DNA of 64,000 nt. Origin: Notolepis coatsorum (Eukaryota; Chordata; Actinopteri; Aulopiformes; Paralepididae). Shown here one piece after another: positions 45,038 to 56,000 of this stretch. A program made the translations under genes and the position numbers. The number at the start of each line of letters is the position of its first letter. Position 1 is the stretch's first letter. The notes beneath the pieces are model-generated. The model made no database searches, had not been told where the DNA came from, and saw only the letters and a list, made by a program, of their open reading frames with translations. Where the stretch lies: NCBI GenBank assembly GCA_963971535.1, contig OZ020585.1, positions 28,016,749 to 28,080,748 of the forward strand, read 5' to 3'.

Positions 45038-47900
45038 GACTTGTTTGCGCCTGAAAAGGTCTGTCACAACATATGTATATATACATACCTAGAATGAAGG
45101 AATGGGGATGCCCATGCAGAGGGAATCTGAACCAGGTGTTGAGCACGAGTCACTCGTCTTCTACACTGGACATTTCCCCCACGAGTCAGTCAGACTGTAC
45201 GCCGCCTAACATTCAGAGAGCGGTAAGCGCGCGAGCGACACCGTCCGACTGATTGACAGAGATACCGCTTCCCCACCGCTGCAGCTCCCTCTGCCACCCA
45301 TGTGGACGTCTCGTAGATGGAGATGCCTCCCTCCAGTGCACACAGTCAATGTGCCCTCAATTGAGGGGAAATCACGCGCTATCAGTCCAGGCAAAAGGCC
45401 CATTTAGCTGAGCTCGGGGAAAAGCACAGTTTTCATGGCAGTTTTTCATTGACTATGTGGTTTGATGATATGGGGTAACCATAGGAACAAAGTATGCTCT
45501 TGCATTTTTGTCATTTCAAGACTACAGAGTGTCATTTTGTCTTAAACTATGCAATACCCTTGAAAGGTTTTGGAGATAAAACAAAGAAACGATTAAATGA
45601 TACAGTAAGAATACGAATAATTGGAATACAGTTCATATTACACAGATGGGGCAGGAGCTATTTGAATGTCTGAGATGATAACCCAGTCACTCAAAGCGGT
45701 ATACAAACACAAGCAGAGCGCACTGGGGTTATATGCTGGGGGTGGGGTTGGCCTGCTCTAAAATCATCAGCAATTATCTCATCACATCCATCCAAACCAG
45801 TGGAAAATAAATTATCTGAGGTTGTGCTGACATGTTTGGCTGATGTGCCATCATTTTAGCCACAGAGGAGGATGTTCGCTCACATCTGGCTCGCTGTGCA
45901 GTCGGGGCATCACAGAACCAAACCCAAGTCGCAACGGTAATTGCTGTATGGGTTATGTTGGGGTAGAGAACTTAATTGGATTCAGGAGGCCGGTCTCTTG
46001 TGCTGCACTAAGGATTAGAATTGAATTAGTGGGGTTGTCAAGAGATAAGGTTTTTGTGAGGCATGTTTTGCTCCCGTTCACGCGTCTTAATTTATGTTTA
46101 ATTTATGTTTAATTTAAGATACAATGATTTAAACTGTATCAGAAGAAAATGATTACGAATTGTTTACATGTTTTACTTTAGTGCTTAAGAAAAATGCTGG
46201 TGTATTTAACTTTTTGGTTAACTAGCCAGACTTTCATTTTACATTACCCCTGGGATTCATCGATTGGATTACAAAGGTTCCCTTTAATTAATATATTTTG
46301 AAAGGACATCGGCTGCTTACACCAATAAGTACGAAATTTTTAGAAAAAGCGTGAAAAATTCATTAACGGATATTTCCGTTTTTGATTCCCTGTCTACCTG
46401 AGACCTGCTAGTCTGCAGTGTCGATCTCCTAATCCCTGGGATCTGAAGGTAAACAGCCGGCTTCTAGAATGTAAAGAGGGAAACTCACAATATTTAGTTA
46501 AAGGATTCGGGGGGTTGGGGGTGGGATACCTCACCTGAGATTCGAGGAAGGGCTTTTGTTGTGGCTGGACAGGTCAACAACAGATCTGTTTTCACCAGCG
46601 GATGGGAATGGGAAGTAAAGTCTCTTTGCAATGTGATCGGTGCCCACTGTGTTTACACAGGGCTATCTCTGGCCTCACGGCAGCCAAGAGTAGCCCTATT
46701 CCACCTGGAGTGAATCATCTATCATTCCCACCATCTTCCACCAACTCCTTACCTTGACGATCTACCAGGTACATCTCACATTGATCCATTTGATTATCCT
46801 TACCTGCATGACGTCTCTCTCTCTCTCGAGGTCATCAGAGGGCATGGTCTCTCTTCTGCTAAGCATCTATACCCTCATGAGTCCTCCTGGTAAAGTGGGT
46901 AATCAGTCTACCCCTGCTGCTCAGGGCAGGTCTGCACCCGTCTCCCCGCGCCAAGCTGTTCTCTCTGAGGTGTCTGATCACCTGCTTTATCTGCTCTCTC
47001 AGATAGGCCCTATCTCAGACGGGTATCTGAGAAACTCAAAACTTGACCTGGGATAGGTCAGTGGAAATGTATGGGAGTGTGAAAGTTAATTCAGTGGATA
47101 AAAGCATGTGGTTGGAATACAACACGTCTTATCACTTCTGTGGTCCTATGGTGTTTTAAATAATGTTATCATTTCATAAAAATATACATTTGCTGAGAAT
47201 TTTGGGAGGGAGTGAGAGCGCTTATTTGCTTTTAGCATTGCTGGGGTGATTATTTTTTGTTTTAATTGTGTACATTTAGCCTGGTTTTTGGCTGTTTTAT
47301 TTGTATTATTATTTCTAGAAATGATTGTGCAGTTGAGGTGCATGTTTTAAATAAATAAAAGCATTTAATTACAAAATAATATATATATTTGCTATATATT
47401 TTTCTAAAGTTATATTAAAATGTTTATGTAATTAGATCAATTGATCAGCAGATTTGTTACAAATTATAATTTAAAATAAAACTAGAAATACCTCCTCTTG
47501 GTTGTATGCCTCCACAATGTGTGCCTTACTGAAATTAAAATGTACTAAAATGTGTGTTTTATTGTTTTCCACATTAGTCTATAAATCAGTATTTTCAACT
47601 GCATGTGGAATTCCCAACTCACAACAGTAGTTCCTCACTAGACCATGTGTATAGCAACCAAAAACATCCATGTATGGTAAACTGCTTCCTACTAGTGACC
47701 ATGTGAACGGCCTTCCATCAGCTCCTCACCTCCAGTATCTCAGCCCTCACTGTTCACCCTTCTCTCAGCTACAGTGGGAACCTCCCTAGTCAAGTGTGTT
47801 TGGAAAACGATTCATTGTGTTGTTGTCAAGCCTGTCTTTAATTTCACTGTCATTCCTTTCATTCAGTCTTTCCCCTCCTTGTCCTTGTTCCGCTGTATGT
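45038..47900. other. Low-repeat DNA, no gene recognised
   Basis: Short ORFs only. No element termini and no RNA gene were seen. Confidence 0.35.
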
Positions 47901-47901
47901 C

Positions 47902-48140
47902 TAAGATAAGATAAGATATTCCTTTATTGATCCCCTTGGGGAAATTAGGGCATCATAGCAGCAGGGGGGGGGGGGTACATGTATGGGGGGGGGTACATGT
48001 ATGGGCATGCATGGTAGTAGTATATACATACATATAGGTAATACAATTATAGTAAAGATGAAAATAAGCAGTGTAAACAATATAATTAACTCTGAATATA
48101 AGAATATGAGCAAATAAACAGTATAATCAAAGGTGCAGAT
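47902..48140 (-). repeat. LINE 3' tail fragment (second copy)
   Basis: TAAGATAAGATAAGATATTC followed by TTTATTGATCCCCTTGGGG repeats the segment at 262-420, here with the TAAGA-type tandem terminus intact. It includes a G-run and a short GTACATGTATGGG duplication. Confidence 0.65.
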
Positions 48141-48289
48141 GAGGGTATGCCCTGTCAGTTATATCTATTAGACATATATCTATGTGTATTAGTGTGTAAC
48201 TTCATTGAAAGAGACAAAAGACTATTCAATTCCTTTAATAGTATGTGTTCACATGCTTGGCCAATAAAAGTGAAATATGGTCATATTTA

Positions 48290-48950
48290 TTCATAATTCT
48301 GTTCCTGAGGTATGGCGTTGAATAATGGCCAGAACATTATGATGTCACAGTGAAGTTGACCTTTGACCGTTTGGATATAAAATGTCATCACTTAATTTGA
48401 TCCTATTAGACATGAAACTTTATGTGTGAAACTTTATTTTTGTGAAAATGATTGAGTTGTGTCACAAAACGTGTTTGATCCACTTGGTGGACATTCAGGT
48501 GTTCATAGCAGCGCGGGGGAGAGGGGGGCGGGGGGTACAGGTATGGGCAGGGTAATAGAAAGACAATAGATTTAGGTAATAAAATATTTTTATATGAATA
48601 TAAAATATGAATAAACAGTAGACAAAAAGGTGCAGATGCGGGTCTGTATCCCTACCGGTCATGAGACTAAACGGTTTGTGAGATATGAAAGGAGGTGGGG
48701 CTTGTGTATGGGGTGGGGCTTACACCTGGGGGCGTGGTTAATTTAGACTAATGAAAGTAGTAGTCTGCACTGACACCTCCCATAAGTTTGTACCTTGACC
48801 TTTGACCACAACAATTGAATCAGTTCATCCTCGAGTCCAAGTGGACGTTTTTGCCAAACTTGAGGAGATTCCGTGGAGGCGCTCCTGAGATATCGCTGAC
48901 AAGAACGGGATGGACAGGCGACTGCGCCACAGCGGAGGCATAAATAAACA
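48290..48950. repeat. Dispersed repeat with an embedded LINE-tail piece
   Basis: Phrases such as CAGTGAAGTTGACCTTTGAC, CCAAACTTGAGGAGATTCCG and GCTCCTGAGATATCGCTGAC are the kind seen in a widespread fish repeat (recognised from general familiarity, not searched). Between them, about 48488-48625, lies a LINE-tail piece matching 262-420 (GGGTACAGGTATGGGCAGGG). No ORF. Confidence 0.5.
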
Positions 48951-50178
48951 CAAAGTCAAGGTTGGCTGACAAGGTTAATCACTGTGATGGCAACAGCAAC
49001 CAGGATTACAGTAATAAGTCAATTTGTCTCAATTAATTATACCCTTTTTGACACAGAAAATTAGCAAAACAGTGCCTCGGGGCGTTACCAAGCAGAGCAT
49101 TGGAGAACCATAAATCAAACCGATGGCAGCTTGTCAAAGGGAGACGTGAGTAGGCCTAATTACAGTACTCATCTATCCTGGGAAGAGAAAGAAATACAGT
49201 TTCCCTTTGTTCATCACATATACTTACTTTGACATGACATGATGAGCCGTCCTGCAACCATCAGCCAAGTTTTGACAGTGACACAGACGCGCTGATTGAT
49301 GCCTTTTCTTCCCTGCTTACGTTGTTTTGTGTTCAACAACTAATGTTCTCCAGCTACTGGTTTATCAGAGAGGCACAGACATATGCTATGAAGCTTAACT
49401 GGGCCCCAACAGCGATTAAACTTCATTTGCTGCATCAGCACAGTATTTTGCAAATTATACACAGTTTCTGGCCCCCGCTGACGATAAGGGCTCTCCCTGG
49501 AGGTTTGGGGAAATGGCTCAATTTGGGCCTTTCAGGCGCACTCACAGGGAGCTGTGCTTGTGCCTCCACTCGCCCGAGTTCACGATCCCGCCTTTTATAT
49601 AAGGCAATCGCTCGCACGGCCCCTATCTCCACCTGAGATCAGCTTGCAGCAACAAATAGCTGCTGAGATTGCTGAACAGTCAGCACTCAAATACATCCAC
49701 AGCGGAGAGGTGCAGAGGTTGAGAGGGGGTCCGGGGTGTTCAGACTTGGCCTTTTGTGTGTGTGTGTGTTTCGTGTATGTTTGTGTGTGTGTTTGTGTGT
49801 GTGTTTGTGTACCGGTATGTTTGTGTGTGTGTGTGTGTGTGTGCGTGTTGGGTAAGAATGCCTCAGCGGTGCCAAATTATATTTCAGCGTATAGGTCCAT
49901 TACAAGAGCAATCTCAGGGTGTGTGTGGCATTATGGACGACATCCAAACGGTTAAGATGGAATTCCCTGATTGTTTTCGAGACCTGAACCCTCCCGTTCT
50001 CGACATGATCTCTTATCAGTCAGCGCTCCTCGAAGCGCACAACTATTCATTAGAGATGATTATCGGCTGAGGGCCGAGTGCGAGAGCCGGGTTTTCCAGG
50101 GCAGCCCGCGAGGTGAGATCAATGGGCAGCTTCTAGGACTGGCTCTGCCCTACATCACTCTGTCTTGTTTCCTCACAA
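48951..50178. other. Low-repeat DNA with a TG-rich tract
   Basis: A TG-rich imperfect microsatellite lies at about 49756-49845. The rest has no recognised gene. Non-repetitive blocks at 49.0-49.15 kb and 49.36-49.55 kb could be conserved non-coding elements, but this cannot be judged without alignment. Confidence 0.3.
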
Positions 50179-50328
50179 TTAACCCTTTCACTACCACACT
50201 ACCAAAGGGTTAACCCTTTCACTGCAACAATGCAGAAGGTTAACCCTTTCACTACCAGTCTACCACACTACAGAAGGTTAACCCTTACAGACGGTTAACC
50301 GTCTGTAGTGTGGTAGTGAAAGGGTTAA
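50179..50328. mobile_element. TTAA-flanked hairpin with repeated TTAACCCTTTCACT units
   Basis: TTAA at 50179-50182 and 50325-50328 bounds a 150-bp foldback. CCCTTTCACTACCACACTAC on the left is matched by its complement on the right. TTAACCCTTTCACT occurs three times directly and once inverted. A perfect 22-bp palindrome at 50286-50307 is centred on GGTTAACC. Confidence 0.75.
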
Positions 50329-53300
50329 GGGGACTTCAAACAGCCACACAGGCATCAAGAGACGCCATTTCGGCTCCTGTGACGTCATCGGGAGGAACGA
50401 GAAGTCTTGGAGGTTGCCGTTAGAGAAAGGCTTGCACGCGGGGACACAAAATTGCCCAATGTCCCATAGCAAATAAACACAAAATACCTCACAGATGCAA
50501 CAAAAGATCAAAGGCGGCGCTGGGAGGAATTAGATGTGCTCGACTCACTTTGGACTCAGTCTGGCGTAAAGCTGCTATTATCTCTGTGAATGTCATATCT
50601 ACACACACCATTTTCCATTACTGAGGAGTCTGTGCATATCTTGCATCTGGAAATCTGTGAGAGCTGTTCATACAGCAGCTCATGCATCAGCGCGGTTCGA
50701 TTTGAATCTCGGCTTTGTGGGCGATTTTCACGCTCGCTAAGTTCCCGCGTTCGAGTTGGAAACCCTTTTTATATTTTACCCGCTCACGATTCATTTCTTA
50801 ATCAAAGTTTCAACAGGCTATGATTCTATATTCCTCGTTATCCTCCTGTGTTTTTAAAGATTAACATTAAAGATCTCTTGCTATAAAAAAAAAAATCTGT
50901 CTTCAATCTTCTAGAGTCTTCCTTTCCTAATGAAGCAGCAAACTCCTCCGGGGTCGTCAGTGCAGGGAAACAGAAGCTGCCAGAGTCTGCCAGGCTGTGG
51001 AGGACATGAGCAACACAGGGAGAGTGAAGGAGAGCTGTGCTCACCATGAGTGTCTGTCTGCATGCATGCTTTTTACAGCTGACTATACTCACGAATGGGT
51101 TTTTACGCGACTTCATGCAAGCAGTTGCTTGCAATAAAAGAACATTTGTATTTAAACTCAGGTTTATTATTATTATTCTTTAATAAGAAATATATTTTTT
51201 ATTATAAGATCCTTTGGAGGGTTGAGTGACTTGTGGTCACTTAATTTGTTACCAAATTATTATTTTACAATCCAACAGATCTAACAGATATAAAATGTTA
51301 TTTTCACAACCACATCCATAACCTAAGCATATAGAATAGGCTATAGTTTGTATTGATAATATATAGGTTTATATTGTAGATCTGTAAATGGAAAATAAGC
51401 TATTTGGAACTTTCTTGACCCTTTTTAGACAAGAATATAGATCTGTTTTACTCCTGTATTTACAAATGTTACCAATGTAAACAAACCTTTTATAGACATG
51501 AAACAGATGCAAATAAAAACTCATACGTTTGGTGTCTGGTGTTTTATCAAACATTAGTCTCAAGAGAAGTCGGTTCACTCTGCTGCCATCTTGGTAACAT
51601 CTACATTAAATTGGGGACTACTAACAAGACCATCTCTTTGACGACACAGAATGGTAAAAACAATTTAAATGGGACATTTTTTCCACTAAGACGAGCCCCT
51701 AAACATGCGGCGTCCATGGTTTCTGCCCCTAGTTACCATGGCAACCACTCACTGCGTGACTCCCAGCCTAGATTCCCATCGTTATTCATTTGAAAACATC
51801 TTTAAAACTCAGATTTCACCTCTACAAAAATAATATTTCTCTGAATGAGTTCATTTTGTTGTAAGTAGTTACATTGTTGCCATTGTGTTATGGGATTTCC
51901 CCATTCAAAGCTACCACAGTAATCTGTCTCCTTAGTATTATTATTAATATTATTAGGTTGCTATTTAGTGTTTGCAGTGGGGCTCGTCTGTTTATGTTTG
52001 GATCACCGATCGGGTCTTAGTAAATATGCACTTATTATTGAACTGTTTTCATTATCCCTTTTGAACTGCAAACACTCCCTCATAAATCCCAACTGTGTGC
52101 ACAATGCACATCTACAAATCAAAAGTAATACATTATAGGCCCAACTTTAATTCCACATTTCAGACTCACCTCACTGGCTTGAGTTTCCTGTTTTGATTGA
52201 ACGAGGTGTTTGCCAGATCGGAGTTCCCCGCTCGTTAATCTTCCCGGCAGATCCGAATGTCAGACCGGATCATCAACTAAAACTTTCAGCCACTTGAGCT
52301 GCTACTGATGTTTGCCTTGAAAGAGGACTGAAGGCTAGAGAACAATTCCGCCGGTAGGAAAGGCCAAGGCGTCTGTGTAACTTTAGCTTTGTGGGTAAAC
52401 CCTAAGAAGCCCACAGTTATCTGGACAAACTAATATTTACTCCACTGTGGGGGGGGGGGGGACACACACACACAAACACAAACACACTACCCTGCCCTTC
52501 ATTCAAGGCAGTGTCATTGTTGATGGATTAACACTGATGATGAAACCCAAAGCTATCTTCATCTCCGTTTCATCTTTAAGACTTCTGTCATGAGGGTGTC
52601 GGGTACGCTTTACGCCACACACTTCATCTGGACGACTGGAAAGTTTAGTTTCATGGGAATGTAGCGCGCACAAAGAGGATCCTCACGACGAGAAGGAAGG
52701 AGCCGCGTCGCAGTTGCGCAGAATGCCTGTTGTGACGTCTATATCGGAGACGCTCAGAGCTAAGGTTGTCAAAGATAAAGATCTTAGTGTAACCTTTATG
52801 TCCAAAGGTACCTAATAGTTGCAGACACTGACAAGAAAACAATTGGTTTACAAATTATTCATCAGCTGCTGCTCCCCCGTCAATGTGCAGATGGTTAAAA
52901 GGGAATATCTCCCACCCAGATAGTCTCCAAATCAACAACAGTCAAGTATTTTTCCCCCTCCGCGCTGTGTTCAGAGGGATCGGGGATTTGCAGCAGTCTG
53001 AACATGAAAAAGGCAAGTAACGAGTCGGTTTTGAAGTCTGACCACAGTGCGGTGAATCTCTGTTCGAGTCAGGTCTGCTTTGAATAAAAGCTGATTTGCC
53101 TCCCCCTAAATTTAGGCTCTGAAAATTACACACTCTTCAGAGTATTGTCGGAATGCAGGAGACTCGAAGGTCCTCCTCGCTCGCCTGTCTGTAATGAGAA
53201 ACTGCTTGCGGAGGACGCTGGTCATAAAAGCTAACACCTGTGATGATGTGACTAGGGGTTATCAATCTTCCTTGATCCCCCTATCAACAGTGGGCTCGAG

Positions 53301-53742
53301 GGAGACGGGATTCTCCTGAGCTCTCTATCGATGAAAGCAGAGACAAGCGCTCGGGCCAAAAGGAAGGAAGGGGAGCAGATCTTAGATTTTCTCAGCTGGT
53401 TGAACACAAAAGAAGTGGAGCAAATAAAACAAGACGAAATAGTGCACAAGAGACTCGTCTCATTGTTGATTATTGGCGTGTTATCTTTTTTTTTTTTACC
53501 ACTCCCTACCCAAGGCCTGTTTACATTTCTGGGCCTGTATAACGTCATGTAGCCTAGTGGGTATTTAGACGTGCAACTTGTCTCGTTAAGTCAATGAACA
53601 AAAGGAGAGCGGTGATGTATATTAATGTTATGTGCACCTCTAGGAATGTACTCAATGGTACAATCGAATCCATGCATATAAAAGTCTTTCAGCTGTCAGA
53701 CCAGATGTCCTTTGTGTTCTTCACTGTATACTGTACAAATTG
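50329..53742. other. Low-repeat DNA, no gene recognised
   Basis: A G-run plus CA tract lies at about 52447-52490. ORFs are short (up to about 98 codons) without recognised domains. Confidence 0.35.
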
Positions 53743-53850
53743 TAGGGGTGTAAAGTACATGTATCCATACCGAACCAAACCGTTTCAGTGTGTATACCGT
53801 ACCGTACAGAACGGCTGTGTAGTGTACCGAACAAATACAACGGTATGTAA
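53743..53850. repeat. Decayed hAT-like end
   Basis: TAGGGGTGTAAAGTACATG followed by several ACCGAACC/ACCGTACC-type subterminal repeats resembles one end of a fish hAT element. No partner terminus was found. Confidence 0.4.
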
Positions 53851-54939
53851 CACATTCGGGGCCATTGGGATGCATCTAATAAATCTCTAGAGGACCGGCA
53901 AATGTAAACAGACGTGGGGCTGTTTGTAGAGCTAAATCTATACTTTATAGTATTGCTATCTGTCCATTCTCATTGTCAATTGAGACCATAAACCGGCCCT
54001 TCAAAATGGCTTAAAGAAGAAAAAAAATCGAATTTTATAGCGCCGTGAATATAAGCGTTATACGGGATTTCGGCTAGGATATTTCCTGGAAGGCGAGATA
54101 AAGGGCTAATAGCTACTACCGTTATATCCAATGGCATTTCCGTTATACATATGCTACAGAAATAACTCAAACTGCATATGATCGGCACGATCCTCAAGCA
54201 TGTATGCATGAAAGGGGGGGGGGCGGGGGACGTCGTTTCTGATTATTGATTACCAATAACCGTGTTAGCCTCATTCATTGATCGGATGGATGGCTATCAA
54301 AACAAGGCCCGATCGGGATGTACTTTACGTGAAAAAGATCTTACCGTGGGCCGGTGGGATCCCCCGAGCATTTCACCGTTATCGATCGCCATCTGGTAGA
54401 TCGATATGTCCATTGGCTGATGATAAATCCCCTTATTGCATAGTGAAATCCGCAATCCAAAACGTAATCCAAGCTACATGCTGCACATCCAGAACCCAGC
54501 TAACTGAAAACTCCATTGAAAGTCAAAAAAAATAATGCTCCGTTCAGCCACAGGGCACACTGCATTATCGCGATAGCGCCCCTAAGAGGATCTGGCCGGT
54601 ATTGCACTTTCTCGAAATCAAAGAGTAGGGTACATCTGCAGTGCCGCTCGGCGACCTTGAATAGGTTATTAAAATGGAATAAACTTGCCACAGATATATC
54701 CGTGCTTCTGTCCATAACGGGTGGAATTGAAACACGGAGATATCCGTGGTCGGGCGCCATTGTGTTAACCACTAACGACCGCCCACCGGGGGCTGTTTTT
54801 TTCACAATCTACTATAATTTTTAATTATAGTCTATTATTCATTTCAATATCGAATATTCGTTGACAGTCCTACAAGTATAGTTACTGCACACTACATCAC
54901 CCCTGAGTGGAACATTTTCCCCCACTGTACCGAAAACAC
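53851..54939. other. Unassigned DNA with one hAT-like right end
   Basis: Near 54846-54874 the string CGAATATTCGTTGACAGTCC resembles the end of a hAT element, but its mate was not found. The remainder has no recognisable gene. Confidence 0.3.
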
Positions 54940-55466
54940 GGGTTACATTTATATATTTATATTTACTGCATATATATCTGTTTGAATATACCTGCATAAT
55001 CCGTCTATATACACCTGCATATAACCCATAACTCTGTATGATAGAATGTACAATAACCATATATATATTCTCAGTTTCTCACCATATATATCTATCCAAA
55101 CCTGTCTGTACATACCTGCATAATCCTGCATATCTGTATATATCTGTACATATCCCGTACCTACTCTTACTAGTTACGTTGCTGGCCAGTATGACTACCA
55201 TACTGTCTTTATACCTGTATCACTGTACATATATACACATATATTACATATAAATTACAACTCTGTACATACAGATTAGCTGTAGATTAGATGACTCAGT
55301 AGTACTAATTTATATATTTTATACCTGGTTTAATCACCTGTACATTGTATATTACTATTGCACTTTACTGTTACATTTGCACTCTGGTTGGATGCCAAAC
55401 TTACTTTTGTTGTACTGTACTTATGCTGCATAATGACAATACATTTTAATCTAATCTAGTCTGATA
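54940..55466 (+). repeat. LINE 3' tail (copy of the 9.2 kb tail)
   Basis: It is A/T-rich with CCTGCATAATCC repeats, then the same terminal phrases as 9.2-9.57 kb (TGCACTTTACTGTTACATTT, TAATGACAATACATTTTAAT) and a TCTAATCTAG-type end. It is more complete upstream than the first copy. No coding region. Confidence 0.6.
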
Positions 55467-55666
55467 TATAGTGCCAGTGCCATCTTATATATTTTTTTTA
55501 TTTTATAATAATATAATAGCCATTTGATGTTCCGATGTTGGTAATACAGTATGTGTTGTTTGACAGTGCTGAGAATGCTACCATTCAAATTCATACCATT
55601 ATTGTTTAGCCTTTTATATACCAGGACAAATAAACACATTACTTTAGGTACCAGTGTTCATGAGAT

Positions 55667-55879
55667 AACGTTAGGTTATAACTATAACCAAGTTCTGTTA
55701 ATTAGGGGTGACGCTTGGCATCACTCTGCACTATCTCGCGTATGTGCACGCGCACTGAATAAATTCCACAAATGTACCTTTAATACCAGTATTAGTCTGA
55801 CCACACCCCTCATCAGCTTACCTTCATAAGCAGGTGTGTGGTCACCTGCTCTCCTCCTTCCTAAGCTTTCACCACAAGG
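55667..55879 (-). repeat. DIRS-like terminal inverted repeat, 3' side
   Basis: From AACGTTAGGTTATAAC to CTTTCACCACAAGG. It matches the 5' side copy in inverse orientation from GGGG..CTTGGCATCACTCTGC inward. Its outermost 25 or so bases (AGGTTATAACTATAACC) are unique to this side, as in DIRS elements whose two ends are not identical. Confidence 0.88.
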
Positions 55880-55906
55880 TGAGGTCAAGGGCTGCAGCGG
55901 CCGTCG

Positions 55907-56000
55907 GATGCCAAGCGTCACCCCTAATTAACAGAACTTGGTTATAGTTATAACCTAACGTTCTGTCTCATTAGGGGCTCTGCTTGGCATCACTCTGCAC
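55907..56000 (-). repeat. DIRS internal complementary region
   Basis: 56 bp complement the low end and 41 bp complement the high end. The two halves overlap by GTT. I compared both halves base by base with the ends and found no mismatch. In known DIRS elements this region templates closure of the circular intermediate. Confidence 0.9.

Noticed and set aside
49554-49955. 133-codon ORF with Cys-Val runs
   Set aside because: The middle is a TG-rich microsatellite and the ends show no domain.
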